DNA of 64,000 bases from Cymbidium sinense. Its lineage: Eukaryota; Streptophyta; Magnoliopsida; Asparagales; Orchidaceae. Under the pieces are notes generated by a model. The model had not been told where the DNA came from, did not search any database, and worked only from the letters and a program-made list of their open reading frames with translations. Within the stretch, counting starts at the first letter, position 1. Every line of letters starts with the position of its first letter. Both the position numbers and the translations under genes were made by a program. Positions 1 to 12,207 of the stretch are shown here, one piece after another. Where the stretch lies: contig JAKCPB010001384.1 of assembly GCA_021442155.1 (NCBI GenBank), positions 1 through 64,000 of the forward strand, in the 5' to 3' direction.

Positions 1-118
1 CTAAAGAATAAACCCTAAACCCTAAACCCAAACCCTAATCCTAAACTAAGCACCAAATAAATTTAAAAATAAACCTAAACCCTAAAACCTAGTAAACCAA
101 AACCTAAGCCTAAACCTT
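1..118 (+). repeat. Degenerate CCCTAAA satellite, left edge
   Basis: Degenerate telomere-type repeats read as CCCTAAA on the + strand. The stretch just before the GRP cassette (AAATAAATTTAAAAATAAAC, then CCTAAACCC) is the reverse complement of the flank that lies next to GRP cassettes at 17.0, 31.1, 60.4 and 62.2 kb. It therefore belongs to the same repeat unit, in the opposite orientation. The array runs off the window. Confidence 0.9.
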
Positions 119-600
119 AAGAATGGGCTGAACCTTGACTGCAGGAAGATCACCGTCAACTAGGCTCAACATAGATCTGGCGGTGGAGGAGACGGTGGAG
201 GTGGCGGTTATCTCAGTGGTGGTGGTGGATCTGGAGGTGTTGGTGGATATGGAGGTGGTGGTCGAAGTAGTGGTGGTTATGGAGGTGGGAGGAGCAATGG
301 TGATTACAACTGTGGTGGTGACGGAGGCAGAGATCAAGGATATGATGGTCTATCTCGCTACTCGTAAGGCTGGGGGGTTCTTATGGGAACTAGAGAAAAT
401 GAAGAACGGTCGATCCGATCTGATGCTTATGGAATTATGTCCTTACAGTAGAGATGATTCTAGTTATCTAGGGTTTTTGATTTACTTTATGTGTGCTCAT
501 TTTTAATTTCTGTCATTATTTATGTCATAGAAACTTGGTGTGTTACTTAGTTGATCAAATAAAAAAGAATAAATGTTGAATCTAAATTTTTTATCTAATC
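119..600 (+). pseudogene. GRP cassette 1: glycine-rich RNA-binding protein 3' fragment
   Basis: Fragment of a plant glycine-rich RNA-binding protein gene: the last residues of the RRM, the Gly-rich tail and the 3' UTR. The frame from 122 reads NGLNLDCRKITVN, close to the family pattern NGQNLDGRNITVNEAQ. A stop at 161-163 replaces the expected Glu. About 60 residues of GGYGGGGR-type repeat follow, then RDQGYDGLSRYS and a stop at 365-367. The 3' UTR continues to an A-rich end near 580-600. Family members act in RNA processing and cold or stress responses. This copy lacks most of the RRM and a promoter and cannot be functional. It is the only + strand copy, and it lies in CCCTAAA-polarity satellite. 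The abrupt start at the RRM end and A-rich finish suggest a 5'-truncated retrocopy, although exon capture is not excluded. Confidence 0.88.
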
Positions 601-2365
601 AAAAAATAAATCATGAAAAACCTTAAACCCTAAACTAAAACCTGAACCCTGAACCTAAAACCTAAATCCCAAACCCTAAACCATAAAAACCTTAAACACT
701 AAACACTAAACCCTAAACTTTAAACCCTAAAACCTTAAACCCTAAACCCTACACCCTAAAACCTAAACCCTAAACCCTAAACCCTAAACCTAAACCTAAA
801 CCCTAAACTATAAACCCTAAACCCTAAACTTGAAACCCTAAACCCTAAATTAACCCTAAACCCTAAACCCTAAAAAGCTAAAAATGTAAACATAAACTAA
901 ATAAGGCCTAAAAATAAAATAAATAAAAAAAAATAAAATAAAAAAAAAGTAAAACATAAACTAAAACCTAAACCTAAACCTAAAAAGAAAATAAAATAAA
1001 AAAATAAAAACTAAAATAAAATAAAATAAATAAAATATAAATTAAAAATATAAATTAAAAAAATTAAAAAACCTAATTAAAATAAAAACTAAACCTAAAT
1101 AAAATAAAATAAACCTAAAAATAAATCTTAAACCCAAATAATAAATCCTAAACCTTAAACCCTAAACCCTAAATCCTAAACCTTAGATCATAAATCCTAA
1201 ACCCTAACTCCTAAACCATAAAACTAACCCTAAACCCTAAACCTACAACCCCAAATGTACAACCCTAAACTACCACCCTAAACCTTGAACTATAAAAAAC
1301 CTTAAACCCAAAATCCTAAATTAAAAAATTTTAAAAAAATAAAGAAAAAACCTAAACCTAAAACTAACCCTAAACCTTAAACCTATAACTCTCAACCCTA
1401 AACCCTAAACCCTAAATCCTAAAACCCTAGATCCTAAACCTTAAACCTTAAACCTTAAACCCTAAACCCTAAACCCTAAACCCTAAAACCTATAACCCTA
1501 AACTCTAAACCCTAAATCCCAAACCCTAAACTCTAAACCTTAAACTCTTAAAACCTAAAAACCTAAACTTCAATTAAATAAAACATAAAAATAAAATAAA
1601 TAAATAAACTTAAATCTAAATAAAATATAAAAAATAAAATAAAATAAAATAAACAAAACCTAAACTAAATTAAAAAGTAAAATAAATCCAAAAATAGAAA
1701 ACCTAAATAAAATATAAACTAAACGTAAAATAAAAATAAAATAAGCCAAAATAATAATAAAAAACTAAATAAACTTAAACCTAAAAATAGACCTAAAAAT
1801 AAAAAATAAAACCTAAACCCTAAACTAAAAAAAAAAACCTAAACCTAAAATAAACAAAATAAAATAAATCTAAACCTATACTAAAATAAACTAAACTAAA
1901 ATAAATAAAACCTAAAACTAAATCTAAAAATAAAAAATAAAATTGAAACCTAAAAAAAGAAATTAAAAATAGAACTAAAAATGAAAAATAAAGATAAACC
2001 TAAACCTAAACCTAATAAAATAAACTAAAATAAATAAACTAAACTAAATAAAAGTAAAAAAATAAACCTAAATAAAAATAAAAAATAAAATAACTAAAAT
2101 AAATAAAAAGGTAAACTAAATAAATATAAACCTATCACTAAAATGAACAAAACCTAAAACCTAAATCCTAAACCCTAAACCTAAATAAAATAAAAAAAAA
2201 ATAAACCTAAACCTATAAAAAACCCTAAACCCTAAACCATAAACCCTACATAATGTAAACCTAAAATAAAGTAAATTAAAAACAAAATAAATACCTAAAC
2301 TTAAATAATAAACCTAAAAGTAAAACCTTTAAATTAAAAAAAAAAGCCTAAACCCTAAACAAAAA
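601..2365 (+). repeat. Degenerate telomeric satellite (CCCTAAA polarity)
   Basis: Near-canonical CCCTAAA runs lie at about 610-870 and 1140-1560, with a short one at 2160-2260. Between them are A-rich stretches of CCTAAA, CTAAA, TAAA and TAAAA units. G is almost absent from this strand. No open frame of interest and no RNA gene was seen. Confidence 0.92.
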
Positions 2366-2552
2366 GCCTTAATCCCACACCTTACATGAATCCTTCATTG
2401 TGTCCTATTATGTGTCAAATTCTCATTTAATTCAAGTATACTAAGATCTTTGTTATACATCTTAAACCAAGTAACTCACCTTTCTTAACATAAAAATCTA
2501 ATGCATCTACTCTTAACTATAACGCTTTAAAACCATCTAACTCTCCCTAATC
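2366..2552. other. Non-telomeric spacer of unknown origin
   Basis: About 190 bp of ordinary mixed-composition DNA that interrupts the satellite. It contains runs such as CCTTCATTGTGTCCTATTA and ATGCATCTACTCTTAACTA. It has no long ORF and is not clearly related to the GRP cassette or the LINEs here. No counterpart was found in the right-hand satellite. It could be filler from a repaired break or an old, small insertion. Confidence 0.55.
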
Positions 2553-4545
2553 TTAAAATAAAAAAAATCCTAAACCTTGAACTAAAGAAAAAAAACCTAA
2601 AACTAAAATAAATAAATAAATAAACCTAAACCTAAACTAAAATAAAATAAACTAAAATAAATAAAACCTAAACCTAAACCTAAACCCTAAACAAAATAAA
2701 ATAAAATAAAATAAAAATAAACCTAAACCTAAACTAAAAAATAAACCTAAAAATAAACCTAAAATAAAAACCCTAAACCTAAACCTAAAAAAATAAAATA
2801 AATAACTAAACCTAAACCAAAAAAATAAAATAAAATAAATATAAAAACTAAACTAAACCTAAAATAAAAATAAATTAAACCTAAAATAAAATAAAATGAA
2901 AACTAAATAAAAACATAAACTTAATAAATAAATCTAAAAATAAAAACACAAATAAAAAAAATTTAAAATAAAGCCAAAAATAAAATAAAAAAACACAACC
3001 TAAAATAAAAATAAAATAAACCTAAACCTAAACTAAAATAACTAAACTAAAATAAATAAAACCTAAACCTAAACCAAAAATAAACTAAACCTAAACTTAA
3101 AATAAATAAAATAAAATCAACTAAAAATAAACCTAAACCAAAAGCAAAAAAAAACCCTAAAAATAAACCTAAAATAAAAACCTAAAACCTAAACTTAAAA
3201 AGAATAAAATAAAAACCTAAATCTAAACCTAAATATAAAAAAATAAAACCTAAACCTAAAAAATAAGATAAAAATAAAACTAACCTAAAAAATAATCATA
3301 AACTTAAACCTAAAACAAAAAAGTAAACTAAAATAAAAATCTATACTAAAATAAATAAACCTAAAATAAATAAACTAAACTAAATAAAAATAAAAAATAA
3401 ACCTAAATAAAAATAAAGAATAAAATTAACTAAAATAATTAAAAAATAAACTAAATAAACTTAAACATACCAGTTTACTTAATTAGAAAAAACCCTAAAC
3501 ACTAAACCCAAAACCCAAAACCCTAAAAAACCTTAAACCCTAAACCTTAAATCCTAAAAAAAATTAAATAAAAAAAACCCTAAACGGTAAAGCTACCCTA
3601 AACCATAAACCTACAACCGTAAAACCTAAACCATAAACCCTAAAACCGTAAACCCTAAACCCTAAATCTAAACCCTAAACCCTAAACTCTAAACCCTAAA
3701 ACCCTAAACCTTAAACCCAAAACCCTAAACCCTGAACCCTAAAACCTACAACCCTAAACCATAAACCCTAAAAACCTAAAAACCTAAAAACCTAAACCTA
3801 AACTAAATAAACATAAAAATAAAATAAATAAATAAACCTAAACCTAAGAAAATAAAAAATAAAATAAAAGCTAAACTAAACATAAACTAAACAAAAAAAT
3901 AAAATAAGATAAAAAATATAAACTAAACTAAAATATAAAAAAACTTAAACAAAATTAAAAAATAAAATAAACCTAAAAAATTAGAAACCTAAATATAATA
4001 AAACCTAAATGTAAAATAAAAATAAAATAAAATAAAATAAAAACCTAAACCTAAAAAATAAACCAAAATAAAAACTAAAAAAAAAAACTAAATAAAATAA
4101 ATGTAAAACTAAAAAATAAACTAAACTAAAATAAATAAAACCTAAAATAAACTAAACCTAAACCCTAAACTAAATAAAATAAAATAAAATAAAAAAATAA
4201 ACCTAAAGTTAAACTAAAAATAAAGTTTAAAATAAACCTAAAATAAAAACATAAAACCTAAACTAAATAAAATAAAACTAAACTAAATAAACATAAACCT
4301 AAACCTGAAAATAAACAAAATGTAAACTAAAATAAATAAACCTAAAATAAATATTAAATTAAATAAAAATAAAAATAAACAATAAAAATAAAAAATAAAA
4401 TTAAAAAAAATAAAAATAAACTAAATAAACCAAAACCTACCGATTTAATTTAAAATTAAACCCTAAACCCTAAATTAACCCTAAACCTAAACCAAAAAAA
4501 CCTAAACACTAAACTAAAACCAACCCAACCAACCTAAACCTAAAC
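2553..4545 (+). repeat. Degenerate telomeric satellite (CCCTAAA polarity)
   Basis: Mostly TAAA/TAAAA/CCTAAA decay product. Near-canonical blocks lie at 3490-3790 and 4450-4540. The reverse complement of the satellite landmark (TACCAGTTTACTTAATTAG) is seen at about 3467-3486, and a weaker copy at about 4436-4456. The array abuts the LINE 5' end at 4546. Confidence 0.92.
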
Positions 4546-4920
4546 CAATTCAAATCATTTGAGCATCTTCTCTCTCCATTTTTTGGTGCTCAAATTCCAT
4601 TTTCCCTATGGAGTCCTCCTTTGTGGCTTTTCATGTTTGGGATTCCATTTTGATGGCTTTGCCTTTTGGCTTCTCCTTGCATGTGTCGCTTGACCATGGC
4701 CAGTGGTTTCGCTTCCCATTAAGGTTTCACTCTTGGGGTCTCTAGATTAAATCCATCGGTGACTTTGAAATCTTTCAAGGATGTTCTTGCTAGAAAGGCC
4801 AATTCCACTGGTGAGTCTCTCGAGCTTATCTCTATCTCCTTTCATGGTGTACTCGCAATATGTGTTCTGATTCAATTATGGAAAGGCTTTCGAAACCATT
4901 TGTATTCACGTTGGTGAAGG
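4546..4920 (+). mobile_element. LINE A': 5'-end fragment of an L1-type LINE
   Basis: This is the 5' UTR and ORF1 start of a LINE related to LINE A, on the opposite strand. It opens with CATTTGAGCATCTTCTCTCTCC, which is the reverse complement of about 12180-12203, and has the same telomeric junction just upstream. ATG at 4696 starts a short frame that stops within ten codons. A second frame gives KSFKDVLARKANSTGESLELIS, the start of the DUF4283 region of ORF1, and then shifts frame. Similarity ends near 4920 (TTGGTGAAGG), where the sequence joins the 3' UTR of LINE A on the other strand. The two 5' ends differ at many positions, so this is not a recent copy of the right-hand one. Confidence 0.8.
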
Positions 4921-6627
4921 GTTGCAATTACATATAGACCACCAAAAAAGAAGGAGTGGAAACATCAAGGCCATCATTGCCAAAGATACCTCTTGTAGCA
5001 CCTTATCCAATGATGATCATCACATGAACCGCATAAAACTTCAAATAATAAATATAACCTCCAAACACCTAGATTGAGATATTAAGTCAATGATAAGGAG
5101 GTAAACCATCTAGATATCATTAGACCAAAGGAGTACCACCAAGAATTGCTAACACAGTTACTAGGAGCAAACCTCTAAATATGGGAAAAAGTAATAAACT
5201 GAGACCAAACAAAGGAAAAAGGAAGCACATAGTTGATAAGGTCATCCATTAAAAGAACATGCAAAGATCCAAAAGCCATAATACCCAGAGTAACAGTAAG
5301 ACCAACAACAAGAATGTTTGGTAGCATGGTAGCCGTCAAAATAGGAGGTTCATCCACAACCCATAACTAAAAATCCTAGCAGGTAGAAACCAGAAGAAAA
5401 GAATGGGAAAGTAAGCAGCCGATTCCAAACATAAACTCAAAAAGATTAAGAAAATTATAACCAGCTAAATACTCTTTTAACAAACCTAGCCAATTAGAGC
5501 AACCAATCCAAGTAAACAACAAGCACACCTACAATCCACAAAGATAGCTAAGGATTCAAATCATCAAATTTAGAACCATCAATATGAAAGACAGAAGTAG
5601 TCATCCAGTCACAAACATTGAAAATGTCCCAAGGGAAAGCCATAGGAAGCACCATCCAATCCAAATCTAAGGAAAGGAAAATCTTGTTCAAATAGCCAAA
5701 GACAATAGCCAAAGACGGAAAAATAAAAAGCCCTTTAGAATCAAAAACAATCCAACAAATAGAGATAACAACAAAAAGGAACCCAAACAGGGTCATCATC
5801 ACCCATGTCCAAAAAACATTCAACAAGTAGATTTTAGCTTTCCAATTTAGAAAGCAAATCAAAAATAAAACTTCAGTATTATAGGAGGTGCACCTAATAT
5901 TCAAAAGATATAACAATCCAGTAGCATCCAACCTCACACTCATCCAATAAAGTAAAGTAAGGGTAAGTAGTCAGAAAATAGTTCTCCAAGCAACAAAAAA
6001 ATAAAGAGCCCTCAAGGCCACACACAACCCCTCTTAGTAGGAGCTAAATCCACAAAAGTTGCCAATAGCCACCTTAAGATGAGCAAGCCCCAACCAAGAA
6101 ACCCACACCCCTAAATAGCACAAGTAAAATGAGAGGATAAGAGCAAGTGGGAAGGGTGAGACTCATGATAGAAAGGACCACCAAAACACCGGAAAAGCCA
6201 TCTAATCAAGAAATAAACAAAGTGACAGACAACCACAAAGAGGAAGGTAACAAATCCAGCATGAGCAACACCCAAAAAAGGAAAACCCACGTGCAACACC
6301 AAGAACTAGTCAACCATAAATTCCAAAATGAACAAACTAGATGAGATATCCAACCAATAAAGAGAACCACACCAAGAGCAGGCAAAACCCAATGCCTCCA
6401 CTATTGCAAACACCTCTACCAAGGTGGAGAGAAGAAAACCAAAAAAATAAACACTATAGCAAAATCCAATAAATGGAAAACCCCAACCCATCCAAAGAAT
6501 GGGAAGAACTCAAACTAAAGATTAAAATATATTTAAGTGAAGAAAAACTCAAGACCAAGCTAGCAAAGGAGAAAATAGATACTAATCAAAAAGACAAACA
6601 TGGAAGCCCCAAAGGTGGAAAGAAGAG
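4921..6627 (-). other. LINE A 3' UTR, truncated
   Basis: About 1.7 kb of noncoding T/G-rich (in sense) sequence after RNase H. Segments resemble the 3' UTRs of LINEs B; for example ATCAAGGCCATCAT near 4966 corresponds to the same words near 19218. Open frames here encode hydrophobic, low-complexity strings caused by base composition and are not genes. By comparison with LINE B1 roughly 0.5 kb of terminal sequence is missing at the 4921 junction. Confidence 0.7.
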
Positions 6628-8099
6628 CTAAAAGCTTCCAAGATAAGGCAATCTAGTTTTATCTTGATTCACAAGACTACTTAAAAGGAAAGGTATGTCA
6701 TCATTAGAAAACATTTGTAAAAAAGAAGACTTGGCCCCCAAATTGGCAAGAAAGTGAGCACAAGAGTTGGCTTCCCTATAAATATGAGAAATTTGAAAAT
6801 CTAGGTTAGCAAGAAGCCTCCTAGTATGATTAATTAAATAATACACTTTAGCATTACCATGAGCATGAGATTTGAGTAATCTAAAAGAAGGAGAGCATCC
6901 ACTTCAAACTAAATCTTGTTAAAACCTTGTTGTAAACAAATAAAACATAACAAGGCTCTAAAGGGGCAGCAAAAGCAGAGATAACCTTGCTGATGTGATC
7001 TCTCAAAATCCCACCATACCATAGTAACCATTAGAATGAGCCATTAGTGTAAACCTTAATGTAATGATAATTAGGTTTAATCTAATATAAATTTTTGGGT
7101 AGAGACATTACAGGAGGAAGGTTAATCCCAAATTTCAATGCCATAGACTTGTACCCTTTAAAATTGAAGTAAGAAGATTGGCTTTGAAAAGAGACAAAAT
7201 TTTATTTTTGGATCTAGCAATGATACGATTATAATTCATAAGAATATTATGATGCTTTGCATCATTTCTATCCATCCAAATATACCAAAGAATAGTAATA
7301 GCTAAAACAATTTTAACATGACCTTAGAAGTATAAGAGAAACATGCTTCAAGGAGTTGCATAATAGAAAATCCATTAAAATGGAAAGTATTAAAAATATT
7401 ATCATACTAATTCCATATTCTAGCAGCAATAGGGCCATTCACAAAAAAACATGATCCATACTTTCAATGGTAGCAATAGTGACATTTAGAGGGAGATGGA
7501 AACCTTTTTTCAAAAGAGTAGCATCCACGTGGATATAATGCTTCAAAATGTGCCATGTTAAAGCCGAGAATGAAGTAGGGACACAAATATTCTAGATTTT
7601 AGTAAAAACCAAGGACTCTTGATATTTAAATCTAATAAAATTCTAAACATCCTTAAAATAAAAATCACCATAAGAAGAATTTTTAAGAGAATTTGGTTGG
7701 GTTCACTAGGGAAAGGACAAATTTTAAGTATTTTGTCAATGATCACATTAGGAACAAGGTTATTCAATTGAGCCACATCCCACTTATTATTAATAATTAA
7801 ATGATGAATCTTAAGCACCATAGTGGATTGAGTATTAAGAAGGGAATCAATAAAGCCATTCCAAGCCAATCTCTTGCCAAAAGAATGAGGAACTAGAATT
7901 GACACCCCAAGAAATTAAATTCTCAAAGATTCCATTTGATACTACAAAGTCTTCTCCACATAGAGAATCCCCAAATTTGAAAGCACAAATGAGGGATGTT
8001 TTTCCTAGCAATATTTAGCATGCATAAACTTTGACCAAGAATGTTTATTTCTATAGTTCCACCATATTTTATAGGAAAATAGTTAATAAAATCTCTAGT
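6628..8099 (-). pseudogene. LINE A ORF2 C-terminus: zf-RVT-like segment and RNase H remnant
   Basis: Downstream of RT, VAWLQNTRDFINYF and the Trp-rich stretch IWGFSMWRRLCSIKW (about 7925-8120) match the region before the zf-RVT segment. KWDVAQLNNLVPN and the following frame (7558-7905) correspond to zf-RVT. The RNase H end is read at 6628-6846: YYLINHTRRLL and ISHIYREANSCAHFLANLGA, the usual last helix of plant LINE RNase H. The N-terminal half of RNase H (about 6850-7100) is broken into several frames. RNase H in these elements removes the RNA strand from the cDNA hybrid. Confidence 0.8.
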
Positions 8100-9789
8100 G
8101 TTTTGCAACCAAGCCACTTTCATTAAGTACTACAATAGTTGTGCCAATAATGTAATCTTTTGATAGATGAATTAGAACCCCAAAAATAATTTATTAAAAA
8201 GTCTAATGATCCTTTTAATAATAGAACAAGTAGGAACAATAGTAGACAAGAGATACATAGATAGAGAGCAAAGGGTACTTTTGATCAAGATAAGTATAGC
8301 ACCAAAGGAAAGTAAATGAAATTCCCAAGAGGAGGTTTTATTATTTATTTTCTAATAAATTAAATAAAGAAGATCTTTTCATGCCTCTATAAAAGGAGTC
8401 CTAGATACTTGATGGGAGATTTTGATGAGAAAACCTATAATATTCTTGATATAACATTGATCTTAGATAAGGAGATAGAAGATCTAGTAATAAAACAACT
8501 TTTATCATGATTGATATTCAAGCCACTCCCCAACAAAATGAGTTAAGAACTTACATAATTTTTGTAATATAAAGAGTGGAGCATTAAAAAAAATATAATG
8601 AAATCATCTCAAAACTAAGGTGTGAAATGGGAAACCCACTAATGGTTTTGTAGTACATGTTAGCATTCTACTAAACATATGCTCAATACATGTAGAAAGA
8701 TATTCACAATAATGAAGAGGGCAAAGAAAGAGGGTCCCTAGCACTTTCACCAAAGAAGCATAGAAAACCAAGAATTCTCAATCCCATTCTTAATTAAAGT
8801 AATAAATTGATTAGAGAACCCAAATAAAGCCAAAATTTTATATAGGAAAGCCCAACCAATATTATCATAAGCTTGAAAATGTCGTTTAAAAGTAGTTTCC
8901 ACTGTGAACTTTGGCATTTAAATCATGGACCATCTCTTGGGCTAAAAGAATATTATCTAAAATGGATCTCCCTTTAAAAAAACTAGTTTTATTGGTGGAG
9001 ATGATTTTAAGAAGCAAGATACTCAATCTTTTAGCCAAAATCTTAAAGATAAGTTAATTAAAAAAAAAGGAGCAAAGGCTAATTGGCCTAAAATCACTCC
9101 AAACTTTAGGATTATCTTTTTTAGGAATTAAAATAATAGGTGCTAGCAAAATATTTTGGAAGGATACTACTCTTAAAAAATCAAGAATAGCTTTAATCAA
9201 GTCCTCTTTAATGATAATCCAACATTTTTGCAAAGAAGGCAATATAACCATCGACCTGAGAGTCTTTATTCATACTCTACAAAATATTAGCAATTTCAAA
9301 CTAAGGTAAGGAAGAAAGCATATTGTTATCATCATCAAATAAGATTAGGAATAACTTTAGGCCAAGAAATATCATCATAAGCAACATTTTTATTTCGAAG
9401 CTCTTTATAAAAAGAAATAGCAAAGTTAGTAAGCTCCTTTTTATCTGAACACCAGACTCCATCATTTATTTTAATTTTATGGATGTGATTTATAGTTTTT
9501 TCATTTTTAACCATGGCATGAAAATATTTAGTATTTCGGTCACCATCAGAGATCTGTTTCATAGAAGCTTTTTACTGCCAATAGGTCTCCTCCATGTCTT
9601 GAAAATAAGTTAACCTATCTTTAGCTTGAGCCAACATATGAATTTTAGAAGGATCATAAACAACATCATCTTCCAAAATGATTACCTTATTCTCCATTTT
9701 ATATTTAAAAAAAAGGTTCTTGAAATAATGTTTATTCCACCGTAAGGCATTATTTAAGTCTTTTAATTTGAACCACAATCTCCTCATCC
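8100..9789 (-). pseudogene. LINE A ORF2 reverse transcriptase remnant
   Basis: Connector and RT domain. LWFKLKDLNNALRWNKHYF (9787 downward) and ISDGDRNTKYFHAMVKNEK (about 9500-9560) form the usual segment before RT. RT blocks follow: LIPKKDNPKVWSDFRPISLC (about 9070-9140) and FFKGRSILDNILLAQEMVHD (about 8930-8990). The catalytic box should read FADD but is interrupted: SHLSF is followed by DDFIIFF one frame away at about 8595-8625. This is consistent with loss of one base in the Ala codon. The thumb region continues with many stops to about 8100. It is inactive as it stands. Confidence 0.85.
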
Positions 9790-10540
9790 CAAAATATAGT
9801 CATCGATGGAGAGGTTCACTAGTTACTAGCAACAACATCCAAAAAATCTATCATCCATCGCCACATATTTTGGAAGATAAAAGGGATGGGGAGGAGGATC
9901 TATTAGCAATAAAATTCACAATAAGCAAGGGAAAATGGTCCAAAGGGTTCTACTTAAGTGCTCCATAGAAGTACTAGGAAAAGATTAATCCATGATGATT
10001 AAATGAACCCAATCATACTTTTTCTAGAGTCTATAATTATTCCATGTAAATTGAGACCCACTAAAGCCAATGTCATTAAGATGAAAATCAAGGATCATGT
10101 TATTAAAATCTTCCATAGAAAATAAGTTTGAATTACCACCAACCCATTGGAAGAAGAGATAGTATTAAAGTCTCCACCCAAAACCAAGGTGCATCAGAAG
10201 AAGAAAAGCTAATAAGATCCTCCAAAGAATCCATCTATCATTTCTATTACAAGAAGCATAAACAAATGAACCCAAACAACACAAATTATCATAAGTAATC
10301 TTAACATTCACAACTTGGGATAAATCATCCAAAACCTACAGAACATAGGGACTATTCCAAAATATCCAAATTTTATTGCTCGAGTTATCAAAAAATTTCC
10401 AAAGCCAATCATTCTAGAAATAAAGAAATGTTAGAAGGAAGAATAACCAAGATAGCCAAGAAGGAAATGTTATGAGTATGCTAAGTTTTAAATTTATTTC
10501 TATAGAGAGGTACCAATCCCTCTCACATTCCAAATTAAGA
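9790..10540 (-). pseudogene. LINE A ORF2 endonuclease (APE-like) remnant
   Basis: N-terminal endonuclease domain of ORF2, which nicks target DNA to prime reverse transcription. LIWNVRGIGTSL lies at about 10504-10539, the usual opening of this domain. The GGDFNT motif lies at about 10160-10178, and DHFPLLIVNF, the catalytic-His region, at about 9907-9940. The Glu expected after NISFLAIL is not seen; the sequence reads NISFLAILVIL there. Stops occur within the domain, so it is inactive. The spacing of the recognisable motifs matches plant L1 elements. Confidence 0.82.
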
Positions 10541-10681
10541 AAGAAACAATTTATTTTTGGGTAAGAGCTATATCTAGAAACTCGCAAAATTAGAAAATTT
10601 AGCTTTAGGAGTTTTTTTTTCTTCCTAAAATCATTTGAAATTTATTAGTCATATCCACAACATCACCATCGATAGAGATTG

Positions 10682-12033
10682 TTAGGATATTTTGGAATAA
10701 GGTTGCACATTTAAAACATCATTGCATGCCACTTCACCTTCTTCCAAATCATTATTATGTTGAAGTATCAGAATAGAAATCAGTTCAACATTAGATGAAG
10801 AAGCAGGAGAAGGATTAGAGCCATTTAAAGCATAAGTGCCTAAGTCAGGATTAGCAACTTTATCATTAGTTTGCTCACCATTCAAGCCCTTATCAAGGAT
10901 CACATTTTCTTCAATTAAAGTGGCAAAGCGGGAATGGAATCATTTGAGATAGAATCATCATCCATAAGTTTCGAAAACATATTATTATCCATATTATTAC
11001 CAATATTAGGGGGATTCAAATGTATAGGCCCATTAAAAGGTAATGCATCCTTATTAACATGACTGACATCCAAAAGCTGATCAAGCTTAAGAACTGCAAC
11101 ATTGTCCAAAGGAGCAGTGGGAGGATCAAGATAATGTCCCTTGGATTCAGGTAAAGAATTGTCCATAAGAATAGCTTTCGTGGTTTCGAGGGCACCTTCA
11201 GATTGGGATCCAAATTATTATGAACGAGTTTAGGTTTCTTAAGGTGAGGATGAACCACAAAGCAATCTAAAACTCCATGACCATAAATTTTGCAATGGGA
11301 ACAAAAAAAAGGAAAATTCTCAAAATTCACTTTTTGCAAATTACCATATTTCTTTGATCCTAGCCAAATTTCCTTTGGAAATTTTTTAGTTATATCCAAC
11401 TCGACTAGAATCCAAGCAATAGATGGTCGGGTATTAGAAGCAATCGCCTGATCATCTTGAAGACGATGACCGAACAACGCACCCATAATAAAATGAAATT
11501 CATGATTAATGAAATGGACACGCAAATTGGGAAGAGAGATCTAAACTGGAACAATAGGAGATTCCTCTTTAATATCAAAAAGGGCATCAATTTCAACAAT
11601 AGCATATGAGAATTAAAAATAAAATACGAGCATCGAGAAAAATCACGAGGGTAATGTAAGTCATTAGAAAGCTGAATCAATAATCGATCAATCTAATAGA
11701 AAAAATTTTAAAAGGTTTCAAGCTATGGAAAAAAGATCAAATATTCTCTAAAGTAGGATGACGCAAAGAAAATTTACCCACCAAAGTGAATTCAAAGGAC
11801 TTCACAAGCGTTTCCACAACTGAATTAGAACACATTATCATGGGTACACCCCTAAAGGAAGTCGAGATAAGCTCTAGAGACTCACTAGCATAATTAGCCT
11901 TACCCGCAAGAACATCCTTTAATGATTTCAATGATTAATGGATTTAAGATAGAGACCCCAAAGAATCAAAAACTTTGACGATTGCAGCCGTAATCTCAGG
12001 ATTTCCCCATGGAGAAGCAGAAAATGCAGCCAT
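10682..12033 (-). pseudogene. LINE A ORF1 (DUF4283 / CCHC nucleic-acid-binding protein) remnant
   Basis: ORF1 protein of plant LINEs binds element RNA. ATG at 12033 begins MAAFSASPWGNPEI and meets a stop near 11947. The DUF4283 region continues in other frames: KSLKDVLAGKA, then FEFTLVGKFSLRHPTLENI (11737-11931), IQLSNDLHYPRDFSRCSYFI (about 11620-11680), and RPSIAWILVELDITKKFPKE. A zinc knuckle FCSHCKIYGHGVLDCF fits CX2CX4HX4C (about 11270-11315). An acidic, Asn/Asp-rich tail follows to 10682. At least two frameshifts separate these blocks, so the gene is dead. The order of motifs makes the assignment firm. Confidence 0.85.
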
Positions 12034-12207
12034 GATCAACAGCAACACATGATAGGAGAAGATGAAAGTAGAGCAAAACTATCGAACTAGAGTCACCAGC
12101 TGAGATGTCCACAAGAAAAGGCATAGAGGGGACACACCTCCACATGGGAAATAGAATTTGCCAGAGCACCAAAGAAATAGAGGAGAGAGAAGATGCTCAA
12201 ATGAATG

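Larger units (their letters stand above)
4921..12207 (-). mobile_element. LINE A: nearly complete, decayed L1-type retrotransposon
   Basis: About 7.3 kb in the sense-minus orientation. Reading from 12207 downward it contains 5' UTR, ORF1 (DUF4283 and CCHC), ORF2 (endonuclease, reverse transcriptase, zf-RVT-like segment, RNase H) and a long 3' UTR. This is the plant L1 order with a terminal RNase H. All frames carry many stops and shifts. The 5' end abuts TTTAGGG repeats at 12207. The expected 3' terminus (AATAAAATTCT followed by A-rich sequence, as in LINEs B and C) is missing: the 3' UTR breaks off at about 4921 against LINE A'. Target-site duplications therefore cannot be checked. The sense strand runs with the CCCTAAA strand of the flanking satellite. 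Confidence 0.9.

Noticed and set aside
135..506. 123-codon + strand ORF
   Set aside because: It overlaps GRP cassette 1 in the wrong frame. The GRP reading frame lies one frame away, and the Val/Glu-rich product is a shadow of Gly codons.
2470..2500. Similarity of ACCAAGTAACTCACC to a word in the GRP 3' UTR
   Set aside because: Only about 15 bases, in the wrong orientation for the left arm, with no neighbouring cassette words.
1..4545. A true chromosome end (left telomere)
   Set aside because: The repeats are heavily degenerate, contain a GRP cassette and a spacer, and the same repeats continue in the opposite polarity to 64 kb. This is interstitial.
5175..6491. Several minus-strand ORFs of 60-131 codons
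   Set aside because: They lie in the 3' UTR of LINE A; hydrophobic composition artefacts with no conserved frame in the related LINE B UTRs.
4546..12207. Twin-priming inversion of a single LINE
   Set aside because: Both parts carry their own 5' end and differ at many positions, so they do not come from one reverse-transcription event.
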